From NCBI GenBank assembly GCA_020850225.1, contig JADZFD010000015.1:1-64000 (forward strand): 64,000 nt of DNA, given 5' to 3'. A program made the position numbers and the translations under genes. The notes under the pieces are model-generated. The model did no database searches and had not been told where the DNA came from. It worked only from the letters and a program-made list of their open reading frames with translations. Shown in pieces: positions 47,184 to 57,626 of the stretch (positions within the stretch are counted from its first letter, which is position 1; the number at the start of each line of letters is the position of its first letter). The stretch is from Saprospiraceae bacterium (GTDB lineage: Bacteria; Bacteroidota; Bacteroidia; Chitinophagales; Saprospiraceae).

Positions 47184-47915
47184 ATGCAGTTGAATGTATA
47201 TACGAAAGTAGATGAATTAATACGTTGTCTTGCTGATAACATATGTAAAATCGCTGAGAAAGCCATACAAAAACGCGGTGAATTCAATTTGGTACTTTCA
47301 GGTGGTAATTCACCCAAAAGGTTATATGAAATGCTGGCAACACAAGATTACAGGGATAGGGTTGATTGGGGGAAAACTTATTTTTTCTTTGGTGACGAAC
47401 GGTATGTACCCGAGCATGATAGCCAACGAAATTCACTGATGGCACAGAAAGCACTGTTCGAACCGCTGCAAATCCCCGAATCACATATATTTAAAATAAA
47501 TACAACGGTATCTCCTGAAGATGCAGCAATAAAATATTATGACACCATTATTACCCATTTCAGCAATAAAAAACCTAAATTTGACCTGATTCTATTAGGA
47601 TTGGGTGACAATGCACATACAGCATCATTATTTCCGCATTCTTCAGTACTGGATGTTGAAACAGAAGATATTCAGTCCGTTTATGTATCTGAATTGGATA
47701 GTTACCGGATAACCATGACAGCTCCTTTGATCAATCAGGCACGAAATATTGCTTTTCTTGTTTACGGAGCAGAAAAATCTGATGCTGTACGGCAGGTAAT
47801 CCGGAATGAAGGCAGTACACAGGAATATCCGGCACGGCTGATTGTACAGCATACAAAACGAGTACAATGGTATCTGGATACACAGGCAGTTGCTCAAATA
47901 CAATCCATATTCTAA
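47184..47915 (+). CDS. pgl: 6-phosphogluconolactonase
   Basis: Hydrolyses 6-phosphogluconolactone. 243 residues of the NagB/RpiA/CoA transferase-like SOL/DevB family: FNLVLSGGNSPKRLYEML, FFFGDERYVPEHDSQRNS, LILLGLGDNAHTASLFP and a C-terminal VQWYLD. Start ATG at 47184 lies 10 bp after the zwf stop; the longer frame (47127) overlaps zwf. Fourth metabolic gene in order gnd-zwf-pgl, i.e. the enzymes of the oxidative branch are adjacent. Confidence 0.95.
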   Translation: MQLNVYTKVDELIRCLADNICKIAEKAIQKRGEFNLVLSGGNSPKRLYEMLATQDYRDRVDWGKTYFFFGDERYVPEHDSQRNSLMAQKALFEPLQIPESHIFKINTTVSPEDAAIKYYDTIITHFSNKKPKFDLILLGLGDNAHTASLFPHSSVLDVETEDIQSVYVSELDSYRITMTAPLINQARNIAFLVYGAEKSDAVRQVIRNEGSTQEYPARLIVQHTKRVQWYLDTQAVAQIQSIF

Positions 47916-47948
47916 TCATTAATTTAAAAATTGTAAATCCAAACATAT

Positions 47949-49598
47949 ATGTTTCCAAAAACGAATCCGATAACTACTGCTGCATGGCAAGATTTGATTG
48001 CACACCAGGAGGTAATGCAGGACATTCAGATGAAAGATCTTTTTGTAAATGATCCGGCACGTTTTAATAAAATGTCCTTACTTTTCGAAGATATTCTGTT
48101 TGATTATTCCAAAAATATCATAACAGATGCAACGCTGGACATGCTTTTAAAACTGGCGGATGAATGCCGGCTCAAAGATGCGATAGCTGCTATGTTTGAC
48201 GGTGAAAAGATAAACAGAACAGAAAACAGGGCAGTTTTACATGTTGCATTAAGGAATTATAGTGATCAGTCCTTTTTAATCGATGGTGAAGATGTAATGC
48301 CTGAAGTTAGGTCAACACGTCAAAAAATGCAGGCATTTTGTCAGAAAATTCACAGTGGTGAATGGAAAGGTTATACTGGAAAGAAAATCAAAAATATAGT
48401 AAATGTAGGAATCGGAGGTAGTGATTTGGGGCCTGTGATGGTGACAGAAGCGCTGAAACCTTACTGGATTGAAGGTATGCAGGCATATTTTGTTTCCAAT
48501 GTGGATGGTACACAAATGGTAGAAACCCTTAAAAAACTCAATCCTGAAGAAACGCTTTTCACCATAGCATCCAAAACTTTCACTACTCAGGAGACAATGA
48601 CCAATGCACATACTGCAAGAGCCTGGTTTTTGAAATCTGCTGTAGATGAGAAGTATGTAGCACAACATTTTGTAGCTCTTTCTACCAATGAAACAGGTGT
48701 CCGCAAATTTGGTATTGCTGTAGAAAATATGTTTCCCTTCTGGGATTGGGTAGGAGGCAGGTACAGCTTGTGGAGCAGTATAGGCCTGTCTATTGCGCTG
48801 ACTATCGGCTATGACAATTTTGAAAAATTGCTGAAAGGTGCTGAAGCAACGGACAAGCATTTCAGAGATACGGATTTCAGTGAGAATATTCCTGTTATTA
48901 TGGGACTAATCGGTCTGTGGTATACAAATTTTTGGAATGCTAAAACGGAAGCCATCCTCCCTTATGATCAATATATGCACCGGTTTCCAGCTTACTTCCA
49001 GCAAGGCAATATGGAAAGTAACGGCAAACATACTGACAGAGACGGTAATGTGGTTTCGTATAGTACCGGACCCATCGTCTGGGGCGAACCTGGAACAAAT
49101 GGGCAACATGCATTCTATCAGTTAATTCACCAGGGAACACATCTGATACCATGTGACTTTATCGTTCCCGCCATCAGCCACAATCCCGTTGGAGAGCATC
49201 ACATGATTCTGGTGTCCAATTTTCTGGCGCAAACAGAAGCACTCATGAATGGTAAAACAGCAGGACAGGTTGTAGAAGAATTAAAATCTACCGGTATGGA
49301 TGATGAACAAATCCATAAACTAACTCCTTTCAAGGTGTTTACCGGCAATAAACCTACGAATTCATTTCTATTGAAAGAAGTTACTCCTTTTTCTCTGGGT
49401 GTGCTAATTGCATTTTATGAACATAAAATCTTCACTCAGGGGGTAATCTGGAATATCTTTAGTTTTGACCAATGGGGCGTAGAACTCGGTAAGCAATTAG
49501 CCAATAATGTACTACCCGAATTAAAAAACGAAGCAACTATTATATCACACGATGCATCTACCAACGGGCTAATCAATTTGTATAAAAAATGGAGGTGA
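47949..49598 (+). CDS. pgi: Glucose-6-phosphate isomerase
   Basis: Interconverts glucose 6-phosphate and fructose 6-phosphate. 549 residues, the long (E. coli-like) form. Signatures: [17 protein letters not shown], the loop [33 protein letters not shown] with the PGI signature, [19 protein letters not shown], and [13 protein letters not shown] near the end. Last gene of the operon, 33 bp after pgl; it converges with glk, leaving 29 bp between the two stops. Confidence 0.97.
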   Translation: MFPKTNPITTAAWQDLIAHQEVMQDIQMKDLFVNDPARFNKMSLLFEDILFDYSKNIITDATLDMLLKLADECRLKDAIAAMFDGEKINRTENRAVLHVALRNYSDQSFLIDGEDVMPEVRSTRQKMQAFCQKIHSGEWKGYTGKKIKNIVNVGIGGSDLGPVMVTEALKPYWIEGMQAYFVSNVDGTQMVETLKKLNPEETLFTIASKTFTTQETMTNAHTARAWFLKSAVDEKYVAQHFVALSTNETGVRKFGIAVENMFPFWDWVGGRYSLWSSIGLSIALTIGYDNFEKLLKGAEATDKHFRDTDFSENIPVIMGLIGLWYTNFWNAKTEAILPYDQYMHRFPAYFQQGNMESNGKHTDRDGNVVSYSTGPIVWGEPGTNGQHAFYQLIHQGTHLIPCDFIVPAISHNPVGEHHMILVSNFLAQTEALMNGKTAGQVVEELKSTGMDDEQIHKLTPFKVFTGNKPTNSFLLKEVTPFSLGVLIAFYEHKIFTQGVIWNIFSFDQWGVELGKQLANNVLPELKNEATIISHDASTNGLINLYKKWR

Positions 49599-49627
49599 TT
49601 GTGAATGATTGCGCTCCTAAATGATAT

Positions 49628-50704
49628 CTAAACAGGCATTTCCATGGCTGCGTAATAAGCAGCGCCCATCATGGCTGTTTTTCCATTCATTACTATGTTG
49701 ATAGGTATATCCTTCAACATATCCTGCATACGTCCGTTGCTGATAAAATTATTATGGAATACTTCTTTGTCGATCAATGGAATAATTTGTGGTATGATAC
49801 CACCACCGATATAAATTCCGCTAACTGCTTTAGTTTTTAAGGCGAGTTGTGCAGCTTCCATGCTCAGGTACTTCAGAAACAACCGCAATGTTTCAGCACA
49901 GACCGGATCCTTCCCTTCCAAAGCAGCTTTTGAAATTATGATTTGTGGTACAGTCGTTTTAAATTGATCAGTCAGCCATTCAGGTTCTTCGGTATGGCTG
50001 GTTTGCCTGAGAAACTGGTAGATATTATGGATACCTTGACCGGAAACCAATCTTTCCCAGCTGAGATGTCCGAATTTGCCCAGATAATAACTCAAAATAG
50101 ATATATCCGTATCATCTGTCGGACCAAAATTGCAATGTCCTCCTTCAGTTGCAAAAGGATGGTATGTTAGGCCATCCCAGTATAGTCCTGCTTCACCCAA
50201 GCCTGTACCGGGAGAAAGGATAGCAGCATTACCATGCTCTGCCTTTCCTTCACTAACCGTTTCGAAATCCGCAGCGTCTAAAGCAGGAAGCCCATATGCA
50301 TTAGCCTGCAAATCGTTGATCAGCAGAACTTTTGAGATGGATATTTCTTTTGCAATGATTTTTGCATCTATTTCCCAGGCAAAATTGATTCCATGAACCT
50401 TGTCACCATCTACAGGACCGGCTACACCCAAACAGGCACAATCAATATCGACACTTTCCGTAGATACAAAGTCGCTGATGGCACCAATGAAAGAATCGTG
50501 ATCTGTGGTAGGATAATGATCGTTTTTTATGATACAGATTCTACCATCCTCAATGCTGCATAAAGCCAATTCTGTTTTAGTTCCGCCAATATCGGCAGCC
50601 AGGATTGTTCCCTTTTGAGGTATTTTGTTCCTTCCTGATGGAAAAGCCATAGGTATCTTCGGATTAGGGAGTTCCGGAAGGTAAAAACCTTTTAAAACGT
50701 TCAT
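49628..50704 (-). CDS. glk: Glucokinase
   Basis: Phosphorylates glucose using ATP, feeding pgi and zwf of the convergent operon. 358 residues of the bacterial Glk (PF02685) family: ATP-binding ILAADIGGTKTELALCS, LLINDLQANAYGL with the catalytic Asp, and SPGTGLGEAGLYWDG. Mature-type core GGHCNFGPTDD and ALEGKDPVCAETLRLFLKYL follow the E. coli enzyme. The chain has about 30 extra residues at the N-terminus; an internal ATG (codon 19, MAFPSGRNK) is an alternative start. Confidence 0.94.
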   Translation of the reverse strand: MNVLKGFYLPELPNPKIPMAFPSGRNKIPQKGTILAADIGGTKTELALCSIEDGRICIIKNDHYPTTDHDSFIGAISDFVSTESVDIDCACLGVAGPVDGDKVHGINFAWEIDAKIIAKEISISKVLLINDLQANAYGLPALDAADFETVSEGKAEHGNAAILSPGTGLGEAGLYWDGLTYHPFATEGGHCNFGPTDDTDISILSYYLGKFGHLSWERLVSGQGIHNIYQFLRQTSHTEEPEWLTDQFKTTVPQIIISKAALEGKDPVCAETLRLFLKYLSMEAAQLALKTKAVSGIYIGGGIIPQIIPLIDKEVFHNNFISNGRMQDMLKDIPINIVMNGKTAMMGAAYYAAMEMPV

Positions 50705-50953
50705 ATTGTTTAATCAAAAATTTTAAATAAAAACAAAATGAAAATGAGTTAGTTTCCGGTATTTATGTAAAGTTTGGTTAAATATTAATCGTGTCAAAAC
50801 AATGATTATGTCAGTTCCAGGACTGAAAACTATGATAAAAATGTAATCGTTTCAGGTAATTTTTTATTTCATTCCATAAATAATGAAATTCAGTTTTTTG
50901 TACCTAACTTTGTAATAATATCAAATGTTTGCATAGATTTTTTAAAATATATT

Positions 50954-52285
50954 TTATTTTTTTCGTTTCTGACCTCTTGTTTTAGGTTTTCCGTATTTTG
51001 CATGCATTTTGTCTTTGTAGCGTACTTTGATATTTACTTTTTGGTTTTTAGCCTTTTTCTCGTGAAATGCACCTGTATCGCTCATCTTCGGGAGTGGAGC
51101 CAATACATTTTTCATCCGGATTTCAGGCATTTCTGCTTCTGTGAGGACATCTGATATTTCGAGATTTTCAGGTTTATCCTGTAACGGGACCGTGTATTCC
51201 ATCAATGCTTCGATGGACGATAGCATATCTGTTTCAAAGTCACTGATCAGGGATATTGCTTCACCTTTTCTGTCAGCTCTACCTGTTCTTCCGATGCGGT
51301 GTATGTAGCTCTCAGGCTGCTCAGGAAGGTCAAAGTTGATAACATGTGACACATCTTCTATATCCAGACCTCTGGCGATAATATCAGTAGCTATCAATAC
51401 GGTATATGTTCCGTCTTTAAATGAATTGACAGCATTGAAACGGAAGTTCTGGTCTTTATTGGAGTGAATCACGCCTATCTTGCCTTCATATCTTGCTGAC
51501 AAGTCGGTATGTAAGGTGTCGGCAAGTGCCTTGGTCGATACAAAAAGCAGGACTTTATTCATATCGGGATTTTGATCGAGTATGATATGCAGCAGGTTGA
51601 TCTTAGTGTTGAAATTGGGGACTCTGTATGCTATTTGTTTGATATTGTCCAATGGCGTACCCGATGGTGCTGCTTCAATATTTTCGGGATTATTGAATTC
51701 TTCCTCGATAAGCCGGATGACATCATCTGTCATAGTTGCTGAAAACATCAGGTTCTGTCGTTTCTCAGGCAGCAAATCAAAGATATGTTGCAGTTGACTT
51801 CTAAAGCCAAGTGACAACATCTCGTCTACTTCATCTATCACTAATTTACGAATATTTTTAAGATTCAGGGATCCGTGATAACCCAGGTCCAACAGCCTGC
51901 CTGGTGTGCCTATCAGGATGTCACAACCTTCTGCAAGTTCATAAGCCTGCGTTTTTAAATTGGTTCCTCCATATACACCACGTATTACGACATTCATATA
52001 TTTAGACAGCATAGTAGCGCTATCTACCACCTGAACGACCAGTTCACGCGTAGGAACTATAATCAGTACGGATGTATGCCGGGACTTATTGAAAGCCCAC
52101 ATTTTGAGCAATGGAAGGAGATAGGCAAGTGTTTTGCCTGTGCCGGTCTGTGCTATGCCCGTAACATCCCTGCCGGACATGATTACCGGAAATGTTTTTT
52201 TCTGAATACTTGTTGGAATTTTTATAGATACATCATCGAGTGCATTCCAAAGTGGATTGTTCAGATTAAAATCTTTGAATGTCAT
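50954..52285 (-). CDS. DEAD-box RNA helicase with DEVD motif II
   Basis: ATP-dependent RNA helicase, 443 residues, RhlE/CsdA-like. Motifs in order: Q motif IPTSIQKKTFP, Walker A AQTGTGKT (45-52), Ia PTRELVVQ, TPGRLLD, motif II DEVD (151-154, where most members have DEAD), III SATM, and VI HRIGRTGRADRKGEA. The tail is basic (RGQKRKK at the extreme C-terminus), typical of RNA-binding extensions. The Ala-to-Val change in motif II is conservative and probably active. It appears monocistronic with its own promoter; ribosome assembly or mRNA decay roles are by family. Confidence 0.93.
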   Translation of the reverse strand: MTFKDFNLNNPLWNALDDVSIKIPTSIQKKTFPVIMSGRDVTGIAQTGTGKTLAYLLPLLKMWAFNKSRHTSVLIIVPTRELVVQVVDSATMLSKYMNVVIRGVYGGTNLKTQAYELAEGCDILIGTPGRLLDLGYHGSLNLKNIRKLVIDEVDEMLSLGFRSQLQHIFDLLPEKRQNLMFSATMTDDVIRLIEEEFNNPENIEAAPSGTPLDNIKQIAYRVPNFNTKINLLHIILDQNPDMNKVLLFVSTKALADTLHTDLSARYEGKIGVIHSNKDQNFRFNAVNSFKDGTYTVLIATDIIARGLDIEDVSHVINFDLPEQPESYIHRIGRTGRADRKGEAISLISDFETDMLSSIEALMEYTVPLQDKPENLEISDVLTEAEMPEIRMKNVLAPLPKMSDTGAFHEKKAKNQKVNIKVRYKDKMHAKYGKPKTRGQKRKK

Positions 52286-52312
52286 GGGCTGTATTTAAGT
52301 GGTTTGAGCCTG

Positions 52313-52320
52313 CAAAGATA
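52313..52320 (-). promoter_or_regulatory. -7 element TATCTTTG of the helicase gene
   Basis: Minus-strand TATCTTTG, about 28 bp before the start codon, matches TAnnTTTG. Confidence 0.6.
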
Positions 52321-52517
52321 TCGATTTTTTCAAGTAAAATGTAATAATGGTACCATGCACATCTAAAAGATAATCAAGAGAATATTTTTTTAAAATTTAT
52401 TTATTTTGTGTTATCTGTCTGATAAAATCTATTTTTATTAATTATGTAGTATGCAATTCATTATTGTTTTCGTCGTACTAAACACATATTATTTGCAATA
52501 AAGTAGAATTTTTGTGT

Positions 52518-52525
52518 TACCTTTG
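52518..52525 (+). promoter_or_regulatory. -7 element TACCTTTG of the tricorn-like protease gene
   Basis: TACCTTTG, with TTTG-like sequence about 20 bp upstream; leader about 53 nt to ATG 52585. Confidence 0.65.
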
Positions 52526-52584
52526 ACATACTTCCAACTCAACAGGGAAGGTTGTATTGTTTTTAGTTCATTTTTTAATTCAGA

Positions 52585-55500
52585 ATGTTTATGATCAGAT
52601 GTATTATTTTGTTGATTTTAGGAGTGATGCTTAGTGATGTACAGGCTCAGGAAGCCCGGTTGTTGAGGTTTCCGACTACGAACGGTAAAGATATTGTTTT
52701 TTCGTATGCCGGAGATTTGTACAGGGTATCTATAAATGGTGGAGCAGCACAACGCATTACTTCTCATATCGGGTATGAAATATTTCCCAAATACGCTCCG
52801 GACGGTAAGACTGTTGCCTTTACAGGACAGTATGACGGCAACTCTGAGGTATATACTGTACCAGACCAGGGTGGAGAACCATTGAGACTTACGTATACCT
52901 CCACCAATAACAGAGATGATATCGGTGACAGAATGGGTCCCAATAATATTGTAATGGCATGGACACCAGATGGTAAGAACATTGTCTACCGCAACAGGAT
53001 AACGAGTAGCTTCACGGGCAGACTTTATAAAGTGGATAGAGAAGGAGGACTTTCCGAAGGATTGCCATTGCCTGAAGGTGGTTTTTGTTCCTATTCCCCT
53101 GACGGCAAAAAACTGGCTTACAACCGGGTAATGCGGGAATTCAGAACGTGGAAGTATTATGAAGGTGGTATGGCGGATGATATCTGGATTTATGATCCGT
53201 CAGCTAAATCTATTCAAAATATCTCTAATCACAAGGCCCAGGATATATTTCCTATGTGGATAGGGGATAAGATTTATTATGCCTCTGACAGGGATAGGAC
53301 AATGAATCTGTTTGTCTATGACAATAAAACCAAACAGACAGCCAAAGTAACCGATTTTAAAGAATACGATGTTAAGTTTCCAAGTCATCACGGTAATGTC
53401 ATCGTTTTCGAAAATGGTGGCTATATCTACAAATTGGATGTGACAAATGGAAAGCCTGAAAAAGTGAATATCACGCTGACATCAGATAATATCTATGCCA
53501 GAAGTGAAATCAAGGATGGCAAGGATTATATAACCTATGCCAGTCTTTCGCCGGATGGTGAGCGTTTAGCCATAACATCAAGAGGTGAAGTATTTGACCT
53601 GCCTTCAGATAAAGGCGTTACCAGAAATATTACGAGAACACCGGGAGCTCACGAGCGCGGAGCTCAATGGTCACCGGATGGTAAAAATATAGCTTTCATT
53701 TCAGATAAAACCGGAGAAACGGAACTGTACCTCTACGATGTAAAGACCGGAAATCATACGCAGCTTACCAAAAATAATGACACATATATCCGTGGATTTG
53801 ACTGGAGTCCGGATTCCAGATCCATTGTCTATACAGACAGGGAAAACAGAATAGTACTTGTAAATATTGATTCAAAAAATAAAACAACCTTGCTGAAAGT
53901 ACCTGAAGACGAACCCAGGAGTGTTTCTTTTTCACCGGACAGCAAATGGATTACCTATACCCGGCGTGCATCCAACAACTTTAATGTTGTATTCGTAATG
54001 AACCTGGCTAACAAAATGGAATCACCCATTACTGACAAATGGTACGAATCGTATAGCCCTGTATTCAGTGCAGATGGTAAGTATATCGTATTTTCTTCTG
54101 CACGCGATTTTAATCCGGTATATGGTTCGAAGGAATGGAATCATGTCTACTCATTCAATAATTCAAGCGGAATTTATCTGAGTTTATTACGTAAAGATAT
54201 GGTGTCACCATTCATAGGCAAGGATCCTGTAGTGAATGAAAAGAAAATGCCTGAAAAGAAAGATTCTACTATACAGGTTACTATTGATTTTGATGGACTG
54301 CAGGAGCGAATCGTTAAGCTTCCGCTGGATGCAGGATCATACTGGAATTTCTATATGGACGGTGATAAGGTATATTACTCAAGTAAAGGTAATACGATGG
54401 CCTTTGATCTGAAATCGGGCAAGGAAGAAACGATTACGGAAGGGGCCTCCATGCAGGTTGGCTACGGAAGCAAAAAAGCTTTATTTTCGAAAAGAGGACA
54501 GTATTTTGCCGTAAATATTCCTAAATCCAAAACGGAACTAAAAGATGCAGTTAATCTGTCCAATATGAAGATAACGACAGATTATACGCAGGAATGGGCA
54601 CAAATATATGATGAAGCCTGGAGAGTGTACAGAGATGGATTTTATGTCAGCAATATGCATGGTGTAGATTGGAAAGCTATGAAGAAGAAGTATGAAGTAA
54701 TGCTTCCTTTTGTAAAAAACAGGTTGGATTTGAATTACCTTATCGGGGAGATGATTGGCGAACTAAAAAGCGGTCATGCCTATGTTAATCCTGGAGAGGC
54801 CAAGCGCGCCGATAGGATTAAGCTTGGTTTACTCGGTGCGGAGATATCCAGAGATAAAAGCGGTTACTTCCGCATAGAAAAAATTCTGGAGGGTGCAACC
54901 TGGGATCCGGCATTGCGTTCGCCCTTTAATGAACCCGGTATTCAGGTTAAAAAAGGAGATTTCATCGTAGGTGTTGATGGAGTGGCAACGAATACAGTGA
55001 AGGATTTATACGCCTTACTGGTTGGTAAAGCCAATGTTTCGACGGAATTAATGATAAACAGTCTGCCTAAATCAGAAGGTGCAACTAAAATTGTAATTAC
55101 GCCGATTGATGATGAAAGTGCACTGTATCAATATGAATGGGTTCAGAACAATATCAAAAAAGTAGATCAGGCATCCAATGGGAAGATTGGATACATATAT
55201 ATACCGGATATGGGTGTTGAAGGATTGAATGAATTTGCCCGTTATTATTATCCGCAATTGGACAAGGAAGGTCTGATAATAGATGACAGGGCCAATGGAG
55301 GAGGCAATGTATCTCCTATGATTTTGGAGAGATTGTCCAGAGAACCATACAGATTAACTATGGGACGTGGCACGAGCAGGATTGGTACAATACCCAATGC
55401 TACACAGGTGGGGCCGAAAGTATGTCTTATCAATAAATATTCTGCTTCTGATGGAGACCTTTTTCCCTGGGGCTTTAAGGCTCTTGGTCTGGGAAAGCTT

Positions 55501-55788
55501 ATCGGAACACGTACCTGGGGAGGCATTATAGGGATTTCAGGTTCACTTCCATTTATTGATGGTACAGATATCAGAGTGCCATTTTTTACCAGTTACGATG
55601 CCAAAACAGGGGAGTGGATTATCGAAAACCATGGTGTTGATCCGGATATAGTAATCGATAATGACCCAATTAAGGAATGGGGTGGAGAAGATCAGCAATT
55701 GAACAAAGCAATAGAAGAAGTAATGAAGGAACTGAAAGACAGAAAACCACTCAAACCCGTTCCTGCTCCGAGAATATGGAATAAATAA
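52585..55788 (+). CDS. Tricorn-like S41 protease, exported
   Basis: A 1067-residue peptidase with a signal peptide (MFMIRCIILLILGVMLSDVQ then AQ). Residues about 25-620 hold two WD40/TolB-type propellers with repeated YSPDGKxIxY/SPDSKWI blades; about 690-780 a tricorn core C1 domain (YDEAWRVYRDGFYV, LNYLIGEMIGELKSGHAYV); about 830-870 a PDZ (IQVKKGDFIVGVDG); about 900-1040 the S41 core with the nucleophile Ser955 in YSASDGD and GTRTWGG. Archaeal tricorn acts on proteasome peptides in the cytosol; the Bacteroidota version has a signal peptide and so acts in the periplasm, probably trimming peptides. Terminator follows at 55806. Confidence 0.92.
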   Translation: MFMIRCIILLILGVMLSDVQAQEARLLRFPTTNGKDIVFSYAGDLYRVSINGGAAQRITSHIGYEIFPKYAPDGKTVAFTGQYDGNSEVYTVPDQGGEPLRLTYTSTNNRDDIGDRMGPNNIVMAWTPDGKNIVYRNRITSSFTGRLYKVDREGGLSEGLPLPEGGFCSYSPDGKKLAYNRVMREFRTWKYYEGGMADDIWIYDPSAKSIQNISNHKAQDIFPMWIGDKIYYASDRDRTMNLFVYDNKTKQTAKVTDFKEYDVKFPSHHGNVIVFENGGYIYKLDVTNGKPEKVNITLTSDNIYARSEIKDGKDYITYASLSPDGERLAITSRGEVFDLPSDKGVTRNITRTPGAHERGAQWSPDGKNIAFISDKTGETELYLYDVKTGNHTQLTKNNDTYIRGFDWSPDSRSIVYTDRENRIVLVNIDSKNKTTLLKVPEDEPRSVSFSPDSKWITYTRRASNNFNVVFVMNLANKMESPITDKWYESYSPVFSADGKYIVFSSARDFNPVYGSKEWNHVYSFNNSSGIYLSLLRKDMVSPFIGKDPVVNEKKMPEKKDSTIQVTIDFDGLQERIVKLPLDAGSYWNFYMDGDKVYYSSKGNTMAFDLKSGKEETITEGASMQVGYGSKKALFSKRGQYFAVNIPKSKTELKDAVNLSNMKITTDYTQEWAQIYDEAWRVYRDGFYVSNMHGVDWKAMKKKYEVMLPFVKNRLDLNYLIGEMIGELKSGHAYVNPGEAKRADRIKLGLLGAEISRDKSGYFRIEKILEGATWDPALRSPFNEPGIQVKKGDFIVGVDGVATNTVKDLYALLVGKANVSTELMINSLPKSEGATKIVITPIDDESALYQYEWVQNNIKKVDQASNGKIGYIYIPDMGVEGLNEFARYYYPQLDKEGLIIDDRANGGGNVSPMILERLSREPYRLTMGRGTSRIGTIPNATQVGPKVCLINKYSASDGDLFPWGFKALGLGKLIGTRTWGGIIGISGSLPFIDGTDIRVPFFTSYDAKTGEWIIENHGVDPDIVIDNDPIKEWGGEDQQLNKAIEEVMKELKDRKPLKPVPAPRIWNK

Positions 55789-55805
55789 GAGATATATTGT
55801 ATAAT

Positions 55806-55850
55806 GAAGCACCCGTATAGTTTTTCAGCAGCGATCCGGGTGCTTCTTTT
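55806..55850 (+). terminator. Rho-independent terminator after the protease gene
   Basis: GAAGCACCCG (55806-55815) pairs perfectly with CGGGTGCTTC (55837-55846), followed by TTTT. Confidence 0.85.
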
Positions 55851-55988
55851 CTGAATGGGTTAAACAGATTTATATCAATTTTATTCAATCAGATTCTACA
55901 AAATATAAGAAGCAAAAATGGCTTTTGTATCGATATATTAAAATACTAATATTTTAGATTTATGCTATTGTATATCCCAAAATAGAGA

Positions 55989-55996
55989 TAACTTTG
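55989..55996 (+). promoter_or_regulatory. -7 element TAACTTTG of pyrD
   Basis: TAACTTTG fits TAnnTTTG; leader about 17 nt to ATG 56020. Confidence 0.6.
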
Positions 55997-56019
55997 GGGC
56001 ATAAGTCAGCCTGAACTCT

Positions 56020-57051
56020 ATGTACAAACGATTAATTAAACCATTCTTTTTTCTGTTACAACCAGAATCAGCTCATCATCTGACGATGACCCTGCTGAAA
56101 ATCATATTGTTTATTCCTGGAATGAAATGGGCTTTTCGCAAATGGTTTGTCGTCGAAGACAAGGGGCTGGAAGTCCAAATCGCGGGGTTAACATTTCCCA
56201 ACAGGGTAGGGCTGGCTGCCGGTTTTGATAAGGATGGAAAATACTATAAAGAATTGGAATATCTTGGATTTGGATATGTAGAAATAGGAACAGTAACACC
56301 TTTGCCTCAAACGGGAAATGATAAACCCAGATTATTCAGGTTGCCGGCTGACTATGCACTGATCAATAGAATGGGTTTTAATAATGACGGCGTACAAGCA
56401 ATGGCTAACCGGTTAAAAAAGAAAAACAAGGGAAATCTTATTATAGGTGGCAATATTAGCAAAAACAAGGTGACACCCAATGAAGTAGCAGTTGATGACT
56501 ATGTCCGTTGTTTTGAAACATTGTATCCGTATGTGGATTATTTTGTTGTCAATGTCAGTTCACCTAATACGCCCGGATTGAGAGAATTGCAGGAAAAGGA
56601 ACCTTTGCAACAGCTATTGTCAAAGCTGATGCAACTGAACAGACAAAAACCAAATGTTAAACCTTTGTTTTTGAAAATCGCCCCGGATCTTACAAATGAA
56701 CAATTGGACGATATTGTCGAAATTGTACAAACGACAGGGATACATGGTGTTATCGCAACCAACACGACGCTCGACAGAACCCGATTGACCACACCTGCGG
56801 AGTCAATCGGCGCAGGTGGTTTAAGTGGTGAGCCGTTGAAGGACAGATCGACTGAAGTTATACGGTATTTATATAAAAAATCCAATCAATCCCTTGTTAT
56901 AATCGGTGTTGGTGGAATTGCATCCGGTAAGGATGCTATCGAAAAACTGAATGCAGGTGCTCAACTTATCCAGATTTATACAGGTATGATATATGAAGGG
57001 CCAGGCCTGATGAAAAAGATTAACAAAGCCCTGCTCAGTAAGAAGTTTTGA
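56020..57051 (+). CDS. pyrD: Dihydroorotate dehydrogenase (quinone), class 2
   Basis: Oxidises dihydroorotate to orotate with quinone as acceptor in pyrimidine synthesis; membrane-associated. 343 residues. Class 2 features: an N-terminal amphipathic helix ([19 protein letters not shown]), [58 protein letters not shown] with the catalytic Ser-class segment, LKIAPDL, ATNTT and [11 protein letters not shown]. Followed after 80 bp by the sixA-like gene on the same strand. Confidence 0.96.
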   Translation: MYKRLIKPFFFLLQPESAHHLTMTLLKIILFIPGMKWAFRKWFVVEDKGLEVQIAGLTFPNRVGLAAGFDKDGKYYKELEYLGFGYVEIGTVTPLPQTGNDKPRLFRLPADYALINRMGFNNDGVQAMANRLKKKNKGNLIIGGNISKNKVTPNEVAVDDYVRCFETLYPYVDYFVVNVSSPNTPGLRELQEKEPLQQLLSKLMQLNRQKPNVKPLFLKIAPDLTNEQLDDIVEIVQTTGIHGVIATNTTLDRTRLTTPAESIGAGGLSGEPLKDRSTEVIRYLYKKSNQSLVIIGVGGIASGKDAIEKLNAGAQLIQIYTGMIYEGPGLMKKINKALLSKKF

Positions 57052-57131
57052 CAAGGATTGCGGAGTTTTATCAGTAATCTTTTGTAAACAATCTTTTATT
57101 TTTTAAGTTATATTCTAAAAATGAACGTAAG

Positions 57132-57626
57132 TTGGTGGATAAACACGTATTTATAATCAGGCATGCAAAATCTTCCTGGTCAGACCCTTTGACTACCGAT
57201 CACGATAGACCATTGGATGACAGAGGCTTGCACGATGCTCCCAAAATGGCAGATTTACTGAAGCGAACAGGATATACCATAGACAAGATCGTTTCATCCT
57301 CAGCCAACAGAGCCAGGACGACAGCTGGTTTTTTCGCAGAAGTAAATGGACAGGAAGTTACATTGGAGAGGTCTCTGTACCACGGTGATCCGGAAGATTA
57401 TCTGGAGATGTTATCACTGCAGGATGATTCGATACACAATCCGGCTTTCTTCGGTCATAACCCGGGAATAACACATATAGCCAACATCGTTTCAAATGAT
57501 TTTATTGATAATATACCTACCTGTGGCATTCTTGTTTGTTCTGTAAAAGATGGTGTAAAATGGTCCGATATCCAATGGGGAGATTTAATTTTGAAACATA
57601 TATTTACACCCAAACAGAACAAATGA
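57132..57626 (+). CDS. sixA: SixA-type histidine phosphatase
   Basis: A 164-residue histidine-phosphatase-superfamily protein. The catalytic motif IIRHAKSSWSDP (Arg-His-Ala) is the SixA form, with DRPLDDRGLHDAPKMADLL next, SSSANRARTTAGFF (second Arg), and the second catalytic His in FFGHNPGI. SixA members dephosphorylate phosphohistidine proteins. The start is TTG (57132) or GTG three bases later; no in-frame ATG gives the complete first strand VFIIRHA, and no good alternative exists. Its stop overlaps the following lipoprotein's ATG by 4 bp (ATGA). Confidence 0.88.
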   Translation: MVDKHVFIIRHAKSSWSDPLTTDHDRPLDDRGLHDAPKMADLLKRTGYTIDKIVSSSANRARTTAGFFAEVNGQEVTLERSLYHGDPEDYLEMLSLQDDSIHNPAFFGHNPGITHIANIVSNDFIDNIPTCGILVCSVKDGVKWSDIQWGDLILKHIFTPKQNK

